Shown piece after piece: positions 57,377-64,000 of a stretch of DNA of 64,000 nt (position 1 is the stretch's first letter; each line of letters begins with the position of its first letter). Position numbers and translations under genes: made by a program. The stretch is from an uncultured Porphyromonadaceae bacterium (GTDB lineage Bacteria > Bacteroidota > Bacteroidia > Bacteroidales > Muribaculaceae), in NCBI GenBank assembly GCA_946553045.1, contig CAMNRO010000001.1, forward strand, positions 88,367-152,366. The letters are read 5' to 3'. Under the pieces are notes generated by a model. The model was not told the DNA's origin, ran no database searches, and saw only the letters and a list, made by a program, of their open reading frames with translations.

Positions 57377-57819
57377 CTCCGGAAGACGCTTACAACTACG
57401 CCGCCACGCTCTGCAACAAGGCCGAATACTGCCGTTCTGAAATCATTTCAAAACTCCGCAACAAAGGCCTCGACCAGGCCGACATACCTGCTGTGATACA
57501 ACGGCTCGAAGAGCAACGCCTCATCGACGACCGCCGCTATGCCATGGCATTTGCCCGTCAGAAATTCCGCAACCAGTACTGGGGGCGACGCAAAATCGAA
57601 ATCGAGTTGCGCCGCAAACGCATATCGCCCGACACCGTATCCGACGCTATCGCCCAGATAAACGAACGCGACTACTCAGCCGCCCTCCGCGCTATAATTG
57701 CAAAAAAAGCCAAAAGCTATCCCCGTCCACTCGACCATGCGGCCCGCACATCAATAGCCCGCTACGCAATCTCCCGCGGCTTCGAGCCCTCCCTCGTCTT
57801 CCCCCTCATTCCCCGCTAA
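57373..57819 (+). CDS. recX: Regulatory protein RecX
   Basis: A 148-residue, all-helical and basic protein made of RecX tandem three-helix repeats (CNKAEYCRSEIISKLRNKG, RLIDDRRYAMAFARQKF, WGRRKIEIELRRKRI). RecX limits RecA filament growth. recA is not next to it, which is usual in Bacteroidetes. Its start overlaps the prmC stop. The next gene's promoter begins only 15 bp after the stop. Confidence 0.9.
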   Translation: MTPEDAYNYAATLCNKAEYCRSEIISKLRNKGLDQADIPAVIQRLEEQRLIDDRRYAMAFARQKFRNQYWGRRKIEIELRRKRISPDTVSDAIAQINERDYSAALRAIIAKKAKSYPRPLDHAARTSIARYAISRGFEPSLVFPLIPR

Positions 57820-57833
57820 TTAAAATTATTGAT

Positions 57834-57842
57834 TATCTTTGC
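57834..57842 (+). promoter_or_regulatory. -7 box of the DUF3791/DUF3990 cassette, close to the ATG
   Basis: TATCTTTGC with 7 nt before the ATG at 57850, so the cassette should have its own, nearly leaderless transcript. Confidence 0.65.
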
Positions 57843-57849
57843 GTTTATT

Positions 57850-58074
57850 ATGGATTACCAACAAAACAAGACAGATGATATAGCGTATTTTTTATCATTC
57901 TGCATTGAAAATTACCGTAACAAGCATGGTATTACAGGAGAGGAGGCCTACAATATACTGTCGCAATCCGGCACTCTGAAATATCTTCAGGATAACTATG
58001 AAGTAATCCATACACAAAGCCATCAATGGATTTTGCAAGATATCGACAATTTCATCAAGCACAGCAAAATATGA
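57850..58074 (+). CDS. DUF3791 protein (first copy), putative antitoxin-like
   Basis: A 74-residue acidic, helical protein. The pattern IAYFLSFCIENYRNKHGITG, EAYNILSQSGTLKYLQDNYE and VIHTQSHQWILQDIDNFI fits DUF3791. The family is small, without catalytic residues, and it is found beside DUF3990 genes in gut bacteria. Its stop overlaps the ATG of the DUF3990 gene (ATGA). The start at 57850 is set by the -7 box; the frame is open back to 57829. An antitoxin or chaperone-like role is inference from size, order and coupling. Confidence 0.8.
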   Translation: MDYQQNKTDDIAYFLSFCIENYRNKHGITGEEAYNILSQSGTLKYLQDNYEVIHTQSHQWILQDIDNFIKHSKI

Positions 58075-58556
58075 AACTTTACCACGGAGGTCTGGATATA
58101 ATTGAACTTCCCGAAATCAGAGAACCAAACCGAACTCTCGATTACGGCCGGGGATTCTATCTTACGACATCTTATGAGCAAGCGCAAAAGTGGGTTAAAA
58201 GAAAAATCGATGAAAATAGAGTATCATGCGGCTATGTCAACGAATATGATTACGATCCGCTCTCCGAAAAAGAACTTCACATTCTGAATTTTGAAAGCCC
58301 TACGGAAGAATGGCTGGATTTTGTAATGGCCAACCGTATGAATCCTGATTTCTCCCACGAATATGATATCGTCAAAGGGCCTGTTGCAAACGACCGCGTA
58401 TATGCCGCATTTGCACTTTATGAAGCTCGCCTATACGACCGGAAACGTCTGATTGAAGAACTGCGGGTCTATAAACTCGTTGATCAGATTCTGCTGCACA
58501 CTCCAAAAAGTCTCAGTTCCATCAGATTTATAAAGGCACACAAAATAACGACATGA
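58071..58556 (+). CDS. DUF3990 protein, predicted ADP-ribosyltransferase-fold toxin
   Basis: A 161-residue protein of the DUF3990 family: MKLYHGGLDIIELPEIRE, then the RTLDYGRGFYLTTSYEQAQK core, HILNFESPTEEWLDFVMANR, DIVKGPVANDRVY and a C-terminal helical tail with VDQILLH. The YHG and GFYLTTSYEQAQKW segments resemble the first two strands of the H-Y-x group of ADP-ribosyltransferases, and the family is classed near them. Target and reaction are not known. ATGA overlaps link it to a DUF3791 gene on each side. The base composition is poorer in GC than in neighbouring genes, as expected for an acquired module. Confidence 0.82.
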   Translation: MKLYHGGLDIIELPEIREPNRTLDYGRGFYLTTSYEQAQKWVKRKIDENRVSCGYVNEYDYDPLSEKELHILNFESPTEEWLDFVMANRMNPDFSHEYDIVKGPVANDRVYAAFALYEARLYDRKRLIEELRVYKLVDQILLHTPKSLSSIRFIKAHKITT

Positions 58557-58774
58557 GCGACCTCGAAATAACCGATAAAAATATATATCTGCTCTTGCCA
58601 GGCAAAATCAGCCTTATCGCAGTCCGCTATTCACGCGAATTCAAAGTAAGCCTGATTGATGCCTTAAGCTTCATATATAAATCGACGACTTACCGCCGGT
58701 TAGCCAGTGAAGAAACTAAGCTATGGCATCTCGGACCGGTGGCTTTATATGATTATCTACTGGAAAATAAGTAA
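58553..58774 (+). CDS. DUF3791 protein (second, divergent copy)
   Basis: A 73-residue protein. IYLLLPGKISLIAVRYSREF and KVSLIDALSFIYKSTTYRRL then ETKLWHLGPVALYDYLLE match the other DUF3791-like branch that usually follows DUF3990. It shares little direct identity with the first copy. Its ATG overlaps the DUF3990 stop. Its own stop codon ends on the first base of the inverted-repeat element, so the element sits exactly against the gene. Confidence 0.75.
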   Translation: MSDLEITDKNIYLLLPGKISLIAVRYSREFKVSLIDALSFIYKSTTYRRLASEETKLWHLGPVALYDYLLENK

Positions 58775-59110
58775 GAGGTTGTTTAAAAACATATGTGAAA
58801 ACACAGGCCAAAAAGTCTGAGATGTATTTATATCTGAGACGAAGGAGCATAGCGGTGGCTATGTGACTGAGTCGAAGAGATAAAGACACTCTGAATTTTT
58901 GGAGGCGAAGCCTTTGTTTTCATGCTTACAGTGTTTTTTAAGAAGATTTTAATGAGGCGTTTTTAACATTAGTACAGTCTTGGCGTCTTTTTGTTAACTT
59001 GCCCATCACTCATCGGTCACATAGCCACCGCTATGTTCCCTCTTCGTAATGTGCAATTTAAGCAAAAATCCTCCAACCTGTATTTTCACATATGTTTTCA
59101 AACAACCTCT
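58774..59110. mobile_element. 337 bp MITE-like element with terminal inverted repeats, no gene
   Basis: The ends are 34 bp inverted repeats with 32 identical positions (outer part AGAGGTTGTTT, inner part CATATGTGAAAA). A second inverted pair lies inside: CATAGCGGTGGCTATGTGAC at 58848-58867 and its exact complement at 59016-59035; this 20-mer is also a small hairpin by itself. A third partial pairing links 58808-58822 with 58887-58902. There is no open frame of note. A clear target duplication is not seen. A solo end-like copy occurs at 29619. Confidence 0.65.
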
Positions 59111-59135
59111 AAGAGATAATACACAGAAAAATAGC

Positions 59136-59170
59136 AAAAGCGGAGTCGGCGCAATGCGGACTCCGCTTTT
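59136..59170 (-). terminator. Terminator of rpmB-rpmG-DUF4295
   Basis: A 12 bp stem (AAAAGCGGAGTC/GACTCCGCTTTT) with an 11 nt loop; on the minus strand it ends in a T run 20 bp after the DUF4295 stop. Confidence 0.9.
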
Positions 59171-59189
59171 AAATTCTTTGGAAGAATGA

Positions 59190-59339
59190 TTATTTGAGGG
59201 CTTCCTTGACGGCGTCGTTGGGAACCATCTCTTCTTTGAAGATGTAAGCGCCGGTCTTGGGCGACTTCACCATCTTGATGACCTTGCTGTAGGTACGGCC
59301 TTCGCCTTTCTGGAGCGATGCAACGGTTTTCTTTGCCAT
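59190..59339 (-). CDS. DUF4295 small basic protein
   Basis: A 49-residue protein (starts MAKKTVASLQKGEGRTYSKV, ends DAVKEALK). It is a Bacteroidetes-specific small protein always placed after the L33 gene, so it is probably ribosome-linked. No function is proven. It is below the size limit of many gene finders. It is the last gene of the rpmB operon and has a terminator 20 bp downstream. Confidence 0.88.
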   Translation of the reverse strand: MAKKTVASLQKGEGRTYSKVIKMVKSPKTGAYIFKEEMVPNDAVKEALK

Positions 59340-59350
59340 ATCTTAGATTC

Positions 59351-59539
59351 TTATTTGATTTCTTTGTGAATGGTCATACGCTTAAGAATGGGGTTGTATT
59401 TCTTAAGCTCGAGTCTCTCGGTGGTGTTTTTGCGGTTTTTGGTTGTGATGTATCGCGAGGTACCGGGCATACCGCTCGCCTTGTGCTCGGTGCATTCAAG
59501 AATCACCTGTACGCGATTGCCTTTTGCTTTCTTTGCCAT
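59351..59539 (-). CDS. rpmG: Ribosomal protein bL33
   Basis: A 62-residue large-subunit protein. [20 protein letters not shown], then the family pattern [20 protein letters not shown] and [15 protein letters not shown]. It is the zinc-free form: of the usual cysteine pairs, only one Cys (ILEC) remains. It lies between rpmB and the DUF4295 gene. Confidence 0.96.
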   Translation of the reverse strand: MAKKAKGNRVQVILECTEHKASGMPGTSRYITTKNRKNTTERLELKKYNPILKRMTIHKEIK

Positions 59540-59559
59540 TTTCTGTCAATTATTTGAGG

Positions 59560-59817
59560 TTAGAGGTAATAGATGTCATTCTCTTTTACGTAGCCGCTCT
59601 GGCAAGCCTGCTTGAGGGCTTCATTGAGGCCGAGCTTGTTGATGGTGCGAAGACCGGCAGCCGAAATGGTGAGGCTGATCCATGTTTCGCGTTCTACCCA
59701 GTAGAACTTCTTGGTGAAGAGATTCACATTAAATTTGCGTTTGGTGCGACGCTTCGAGTGCGAAACGTTATTACCCACAATCGCTTTTTTGCCGGTGATC
59801 TGACAAATCTTTGACAT
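59560..59817 (-). CDS. rpmB: Ribosomal protein bL28
   Basis: An 85-residue large-subunit protein. The signature is [33 protein letters not shown], and the [18 protein letters not shown] motif. It is the first gene of rpmB-rpmG-DUF4295. A single Cys near the start shows the zinc-free form. Confidence 0.96.
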   Translation of the reverse strand: MSKICQITGKKAIVGNNVSHSKRRTKRKFNVNLFTKKFYWVERETWISLTISAAGLRTINKLGLNEALKQACQSGYVKENDIYYL

Positions 59818-59950
59818 GGCTGTTAATGGTTTATCGTTCTTTTTTTATCTTTTATGCATCAAGTGGTTGCAACCGTCATCACATTCTCATATCGGCACCC
59901 GGTGCATCTTTTTCCGGACGCCTTTTAAGGATGGGCCACAAAACAGAGTG

Positions 59951-59958
59951 CAAAGTAA
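59951..59958 (-). promoter_or_regulatory. -7-like box of the rpmB operon
   Basis: TTACTTTG on the minus strand (one mismatch to TAnnTTTG), 133 nt before rpmB. The gap 59818-60100 is otherwise AT-rich with no gene. Confidence 0.45.
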
Positions 59959-60085
59959 CGACTTTTTTTTCAAAACGCCAAATAATCACAGCCTTTTATG
60001 CTATTTTTTGTACTCGAAAAACCAAAATAGCCGCTTTCAGCGTTTTTTACTGCATTTGGCTGAGTATTTATCGCGCCACTTTCAC

Positions 60086-60094
60086 TACTTTTGC
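60086..60094 (+). promoter_or_regulatory. -7 box of rsgA, close to the ATG
   Basis: TACTTTTGC with 6 nt before the ATG at 60101. It excludes the long frame from 59816 and predicts a leaderless mRNA. Confidence 0.75.
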
Positions 60095-60100
60095 AGAACT

Positions 60101-61045
60101 ATGGAAGGAACTGTAATCCGCAACACCGGCTCGCAATATATAGTCCGCCTCGATTCGGGTGCGGAGCTACCCTGTAAGGTCAAGGGCAATTTCAGAATAA
60201 AAGGTATCCGCACCACCAATCCGGTGGCAGTAGGCGACCGCGTCGAAACAGGAGCTCCCGGCCAGGACGGTGTGGCTTTCATAACCGCAGTACTGCCGAG
60301 ACGCAACTATATAATAAGGCGCTCGACCAATCTCTCGAAAGCGGCACATATAATTGCGGCCAACATCGACTGCGCCGTCCTCGTGGCTACTCTCGCCCAC
60401 CCGGCGACTCCGCTGACTTTCATAGACCGCTTTCTGGCAACAGCCGAGGCTTACAACGTGCCGGCTGTGCTCGCCATCAATAAAATCGACCTTCTCCCCG
60501 ACGCCGAAGACCGCGAACTCCTCGACGCCGTTCTTGGCCTCTACCGCTCAATTGGCTATAAAGCCGTAGGCGTATCGGCCGCCACCGGCGAAGGCATGGA
60601 CAAGCTGCGTGAAATACTTGCCGGAAAGACATCGCTGATGTCGGGCAACTCCGGCGTGGGCAAGACCACACTTATCAACGCACTTATTCCGGGGCTCGAC
60701 CTCCGAACAGGAGAAATCTCTGCCGCACACGATACCGGCATGCACACCACGACATTCTCAGAAATGTTCGACCTCCCCGGCGGCGGCGAAATCATAGACA
60801 CCCCCGGGGTACGTGGCTTCGGCACCGTCGAATTCCAACCCGAAGAGGTCGGACACTACTTTCCCGAAATCTTCCGTCTATCCGAAGAATGCCGTTTCGG
60901 CAACTGCACGCACACCCACGAACCGGGATGCGCCGTCCTCGCTGCCCTCGAAGAACACCGCATAGCGCAAAGCCGCTATGCCTCATACCTCAGCATACTC
61001 GACGAAACCCGCGAAGGCTCCGACAAATACCGCAAACCCTTTTAG
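60101..61045 (+). CDS. rsgA: Ribosome small subunit-dependent GTPase A
   Basis: A 314-residue circularly permuted GTPase for late 30S maturation. OB fold first (MEGTVIRNTGSQYIVRLDSG, KVKGNFRIKGIRTTN), then G motifs in the permuted order: NKID (about 127), GNSGVGKTT (about 181), DTPGVRGF; the C-terminal zinc site is EECRFGNCTHTHEPGC. The start is fixed by the -7 box and by the normal OB-fold beginning. Length and motifs are complete. Confidence 0.96.
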   Translation: MEGTVIRNTGSQYIVRLDSGAELPCKVKGNFRIKGIRTTNPVAVGDRVETGAPGQDGVAFITAVLPRRNYIIRRSTNLSKAAHIIAANIDCAVLVATLAHPATPLTFIDRFLATAEAYNVPAVLAINKIDLLPDAEDRELLDAVLGLYRSIGYKAVGVSAATGEGMDKLREILAGKTSLMSGNSGVGKTTLINALIPGLDLRTGEISAAHDTGMHTTTFSEMFDLPGGGEIIDTPGVRGFGTVEFQPEEVGHYFPEIFRLSEECRFGNCTHTHEPGCAVLAALEEHRIAQSRYASYLSILDETREGSDKYRKPF

Positions 61046-61226
61046 GAGTTTAGGTTGTTAGGAAGTTAGGATAGGAGGGCGATTTATGAGGTCTGAAAGT
61101 TGCGAATAGATCAAGAACGATATAAAATCTCATTATATCCCTTTTCCTTGTCGACCTATCTCACAAATCCCTTAATCACTTAAATTCATAATCCCTTATT
61201 TCCTAATCTCCTAGCCTCATAATCTC
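61046..61226. repeat. Gene-less copy of the purine-rich inverted arms
   Basis: The left arm (GAGTTTAGGTTGTTAGGAAG at its start) directly follows the rsgA stop and matches the left arm beside the four-helix-bundle gene at 22 of 23 positions. The right side (61150-61226) is the C/T-rich complement style (CTTATTTCCTAATCTCCTAG). The middle (about 61080-61150) has no frame; a short ATGAG... start-like trace is followed by a stop. Confidence 0.5.
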
Positions 61227-61502
61227 CTAAGCCAGCGCGTCAGCGATGGCGACAGCCAGCTGGTCGGGGCAGGAGGTGCCGCGGCCGCGACAGTCGATGC
61301 CGCGGAGGCGTGCAACGGTCTCGACGGCGTCGGCACCCTCACAGAGCACCGCAACACCGTGCGTATTGCCTGGGCAACCGCCGGTAAACTCTATATTATG
61401 CAATTTGCCCTCGGCATCTATCTCGAAATTTATACGCTTGGAGCACACTCCACAGGGAGTGAAATCGACGTGCTTAACGCCGTCGGCTGTCTTCTCTACC
61501 AT
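61227..61502 (-). CDS. TSCPD-domain protein (TIGR03905 type)
   Basis: A 91-residue protein resembling the C-terminal zinc-type domain of B12-dependent ribonucleotide reductase. Conserved: [52 protein letters not shown] with four Cys. Stand-alone copies are common in anaerobes; the role is unknown. The Met at 61502 is chosen because the upstream frame runs through the tRNA-Leu gene. An AT-rich hairpin (AGAATTATGAAT and its complement, 61529-61566) lies before it. Confidence 0.88.
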   Translation of the reverse strand: MVEKTADGVKHVDFTPCGVCSKRINFEIDAEGKLHNIEFTGGCPGNTHGVAVLCEGADAVETVARLRGIDCRGRGTSCPDQLAVAIADALA

Positions 61503-61576
61503 AAATAACTGATGAATAAAAAAAGAATTATGAATCAGGAACACACAATTCATAATCCATAATTCTATTAAGAAAG

Positions 61577-61659
61577 TACCCGAAGTGGGACTCGAACCCA
61601 CACAGCCTAATGGCCAAGGGATTTTAAGTCCCTCGTGTCTACCATTCCACCATTCGGGC
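61577..61659 (-). tRNA. tRNA-Leu (TAA)
   Basis: An 83 nt class II tRNA with a long variable arm. Acceptor GCCCGAA/TTCGGGT, anticodon arm GGGACTTAAAATCCC with anticodon TAA, T arm GTGGG-TTCGAGT-CCCAC, discriminator A, CCA not encoded. Confidence 0.95.
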
Positions 61660-61669
61660 GAACAGACAC

Positions 61670-61678
61670 GCAAAGTTA
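61670..61678 (-). promoter_or_regulatory. -7 box of tRNA-Leu
   Basis: TAACTTTGC on the minus strand, 10 nt before the mature 5' end of the tRNA. The remaining gap up to 61900 is AT-rich and without a gene. Confidence 0.7.
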
Positions 61679-61901
61679 AGCATTTTCCAGCAATCCACCA
61701 ATAAAACCGACCCTACTCAAGTATTTTTATCTCCCAAATCCGTGAAATCAGTCATATCATCACCTCCATCAAAAAAACAAAGTAAAGCATCACTACGAAT
61801 CCTGTTCTGAAAACCATACAATTTCACACCTTATTTTATGTCCGTTTAATTTTTCTGATTAAATTAATGCGGAATTATTTCTTTAATTCAGAAATTGAAC
61901 C

Positions 61902-61910
61902 TATATTTGC
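61902..61910 (+). promoter_or_regulatory. -7 box of the biotin carboxyltransferase gene
   Basis: TATATTTGC, 79 nt before the ATG at 61990. No clear -33 box. Confidence 0.65.
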
Positions 61911-61989
61911 AGGCACACATCTACCTAAAGCAGCGATTTTGTACTTTAACTAATCGTAAATAGCCAACATATTTAATTTTATAGACAAT

Positions 61990-63864
61990 ATGGCACAACG
62001 CAAACTGAAAATCCGCGACCTGACACTTCGCGACGGACAGCAATCGCTCTTCGCAACCCGTCTGAGCCAGGCTGAAATCGACAAACTGCTCCCCTTCTAC
62101 GAGAACGCCGGTTTCTACATCATGGAAGTCTGGGGCGGTGCAGTACCCGACTCTGTAATGCGCTATCTCGGCGAATCGCCCTGGGACCGTCTGCGCATCA
62201 TATCAAAGGCCATGAAGGGAAAATCGCTGCTTTCGGCTCTCTCGCGTGGCAGAAACCTCTTCGGCTATGTGCCCTACCCCGACTACGTGCTCGAAGGTTT
62301 CTATAAAGAAGCTATCGCCAACGGTCTCAACGTGATGCGTATCTTCGATGCCCTCAACGACATCGACAACGTGCGCGAATCGATCCGCCTCATCAACGAG
62401 CTCGGCGGCATCGCCGACGGAGCCGTATGCTACACCGTCGACCCCAAGACTGAAGAAGGACCCAAACCCGGTTTCTTCGCCCGCCTCTTCGGCAAGAAAG
62501 CGGAAGAACCCGAAAAGATATTCACCGACGAATACTTCGTTGAGAAAGCCGTCGAAATGGAACGCCTCGGCGCCAAGATAATCACCCTCAAAGACATGGC
62601 CGGTCTCGTCAATCCCCTCCGCGCCGCCTCGATTATCTCCAAGCTCAAGGCAGCACTCAAGGTGCCCGTAGACTTCCACACACACTGCACTCCCGGCTAC
62701 GGCCTCGCATCCAGCCTCATGGCTATGATAAACGGCGTCGACATTCTCGACACCAATATCTGGTGGTTCGGCGGTGGTTCGGCAGCTCCCGCTATCGAAC
62801 TCATCTACATCTTCGCCAAGAAACTCGGCATCGAGGTTGAAGCCAACATGGAAGCTGTCGGCGAAATCCGCAAACACCTCCTGGCCGCTCGCAAATCGCT
62901 TGCCGCATTCGACCTCCACAAAGACCACATGCAGCGCGACTTCGACCCGCTCAACGACAAACTGCCTGCCGAAATCGATGCTCAGTTCGACCGCGCCATC
63001 ACTGCCGCAAAGGCTCTCGACGAAGACACCCTTCTCGACGCCTGCCATGCTATCGAAGCATACTTCGGATTCCCCAAACCCAACGAAATCGTCAAGAACG
63101 CAGAAGTTCCCGGCGGCATGTACTCCAACATGGTCGCACAGCTCAAAGCTCTCGGAGCCGAAGATGTGCTCGAAGACGCCATGAAGCTGATTCCCATGGT
63201 ACGCCGTGACGCAGGTCTTGTGCCCCTGGTGACACCGACCAGCCAGATTGTAGGCTCGCAGGCCGTGAGCGTCGCTCTCGACCGCAAGAAGGGCAATCCC
63301 GACTACTCCAACGCCTCCAACCAGTTCATATCGCTCGTCAAGGGTGAATACGGCCACACTCCGGTGCCCGTAGACCCCGCTTTCCGCGAAAAAATCACCG
63401 GAAGCCCCGTCGAAAAACCCTACGACGTGAGCAGCTATAAGAAACCGGCCAACCCCACCCTGCCCGAATACGGCAATGTACCCCTGGCTGCAAACCGCGA
63501 AGAAGAACTCCTGATGGAACTCCTTCCCAATGTTGCCAACGGCTTCCTCCGTAAGCTCCGCGCCGAAGAATTCGACGCTAAAAAAGCAACCGAAGCTCCT
63601 GCCGCAGCAGAAGTCAAGGAAGAAGTGAAAGCAGACGACGCACCCATCACCGGCCCGACACTGCGCGCACCGATGGGCGGCCGAATCATCTCGGTAGACG
63701 TTGCCCCTGGCGACGCCGTGAAGAAAGGCCAGGTACTCCTCGTCTACGAAGCAATGAAGATGGAAAACGACGTAACCGCCGAGACCGACCAGGTTGTGAA
63801 GCGCGTCTTCGTCCGCCCCGACGAGGTTGTAGGCACCGACGCTATCCTCATCGAATTCGAATAA
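61990..63864 (+). CDS. Biotin-dependent carboxyltransferase (OadA / pyruvate carboxylase subunit B type)
   Basis: A 624-residue protein with an HMGL-like carboxyltransferase TIM barrel (LTLRDGQQSLFATRLSQAEI, with the metal Asp; FHTHCTPGYGLASS, metal His), a PYC_OADA domain (about 300-480) and a C-terminal biotinyl domain (PTLRAPMGGRIISVDV; biotin Lys589 in YEAMKMEND). It moves a carboxyl group between biotin and pyruvate/oxaloacetate. A linker rich in A/E/K (about 535-555) precedes the biotin domain. Residues about 152-180 hold a lysine-rich insertion (GPKPGFFARLFGKKAEEPEK) inside the barrel. No partner subunits are next to it, so it could belong to a decarboxylase pump or to a carboxylase made from separate subunits. 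Confidence 0.9.
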   Translation: MAQRKLKIRDLTLRDGQQSLFATRLSQAEIDKLLPFYENAGFYIMEVWGGAVPDSVMRYLGESPWDRLRIISKAMKGKSLLSALSRGRNLFGYVPYPDYVLEGFYKEAIANGLNVMRIFDALNDIDNVRESIRLINELGGIADGAVCYTVDPKTEEGPKPGFFARLFGKKAEEPEKIFTDEYFVEKAVEMERLGAKIITLKDMAGLVNPLRAASIISKLKAALKVPVDFHTHCTPGYGLASSLMAMINGVDILDTNIWWFGGGSAAPAIELIYIFAKKLGIEVEANMEAVGEIRKHLLAARKSLAAFDLHKDHMQRDFDPLNDKLPAEIDAQFDRAITAAKALDEDTLLDACHAIEAYFGFPKPNEIVKNAEVPGGMYSNMVAQLKALGAEDVLEDAMKLIPMVRRDAGLVPLVTPTSQIVGSQAVSVALDRKKGNPDYSNASNQFISLVKGEYGHTPVPVDPAFREKITGSPVEKPYDVSSYKKPANPTLPEYGNVPLAANREEELLMELLPNVANGFLRKLRAEEFDAKKATEAPAAAEVKEEVKADDAPITGPTLRAPMGGRIISVDVAPGDAVKKGQVLLVYEAMKMENDVTAETDQVVKRVFVRPDEVVGTDAILIEFE

Positions 63865-63884
63865 GCCCCAACCCCATAAACAGC

Positions 63885-63913
63885 AAAACGCCCGGCACCC
63901 CGGGCGTTTTTTT
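63885..63913 (+). terminator. Terminator of the carboxyltransferase gene
   Basis: Stem ACGCCCGG/CCGGGCGT with a 4 nt loop and seven T. Confidence 0.93.
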
Positions 63914-63946
63914 CATATCTTATCAAACAGATTATTCAAATGAAGA

Positions 63947-63986
63947 AGAGACTGTCTAACAACCAAAGTTAGGCAGTCTCTATTTT
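63947..63986 (+). terminator. Second hairpin near window end
   Basis: Stem AGAGACTG-T-CTAAC with GTTAG-G-CAGTCTCT, 14 positions with one T-G pair, then TATTTT. It may be a terminator for a gene on the minus strand beyond the window, or an end of a repeat. Confidence 0.5.
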
Positions 63987-64000
63987 ATACACAACATCTG

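Noticed and set aside
59816..60100. 95-residue N-terminal extension of RsgA
   Set aside because: The extension has no OB-fold character and a TACTTTTGC promoter box lies inside it, just before the normal start.
61503..61673. 57-residue extension of the TSCPD protein
   Set aside because: It is translated from the tRNA-Leu gene and an AT-rich hairpin; the conserved domain begins at the internal Met.
63947..63986. End of an insertion sequence
   Set aside because: Only one hairpin is visible before the window ends, and no transposase frame is present; a terminator is the simpler reading.

Overview
The window is a stretch of chromosome from a member of the Bacteroidales. The clearest sign is the promoter type: many genes follow a TAnnTTTGC -7 box, several with a TTTG -33 box 19-20 bp upstream, which is the primary sigma factor signature of Bacteroidetes. 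Cargo with type IX secretion (T9SS) tails, the gliding lipoprotein GldH, a Nudix-type AraR regulator and a lipoprotein aldose epimerase agree with this. Family Muribaculaceae is my best guess, by inference only. Most of the window is housekeeping DNA; accessory material is scattered in small patches. I see no phage, CRISPR array or complete IS.

Layout. 1-6.5 kb: Nif3-like protein (cut by the window start), a zinc-ribbon coiled coil protein, an exported unknown, glnS, a repeat-rich protein and a small membrane protein. 6.5-14.4 kb: an arabinose operon on the minus strand (galM, sodium/solute symporter, araR, araD, araA, araB). Its promoter carries a palindrome on the -7 box, and three of its gaps hold hairpins of one covarying family. 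14.7-22.4 kb: three exported proteins with T9SS-like tails, one of them a C10 cysteine protease. 22.5-29.6 kb: a GT4 plus WecG glycosyltransferase pair in which wecG has an in-frame stop, a UPF0371 protein, a two-component pair, twin tRNA-Asn genes and a membrane sulfatase-fold enzyme. 29.8-33.4 kb: rpsF-rpsR-rplI, then a large RING-finger/TerD-like protein.

33.5-39.5 kb: an RND tripartite efflux operon. 40-43.3 kb: ettA, a four-helix-bundle gene between purine-rich inverted arms, ychF. 43.5-51 kb: a coiled coil protein, zapA, a structured spacer, rny, ricT, gldH, a HAD hydrolase, an M24 peptidase-like protein and cca. 51-55.2 kb: a GH130 lipoprotein, then an incomplete nonulosonic (legionaminic-like) acid set (neuC-, neuA- and ptmE-like). 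55.2-57.8 kb: obgE-prmC-recX with ATGA overlaps. 57.8-59.1 kb: a translationally coupled DUF3791-DUF3990-DUF3791 cassette resembling a toxin-antitoxin module, abutted by a 337 bp non-coding element with terminal inverted repeats. 59.2-64 kb: rpmB-rpmG-DUF4295, rsgA, a gene-less relic of the purine-rich arms, a TSCPD protein, tRNA-Leu and a biotin-dependent carboxyltransferase.

The best candidates for something undescribed are: the covarying hairpin family inside the ara operon; the DUF3791/DUF3990/DUF3791 cassette with its neighbouring inverted-repeat element; the four-helix-bundle gene whose flanking arms recur 19 kb away without the gene; the RING/TerD-like protein; and a set of five promoters placed so close to the ATG that the mRNAs should be leaderless or nearly so.
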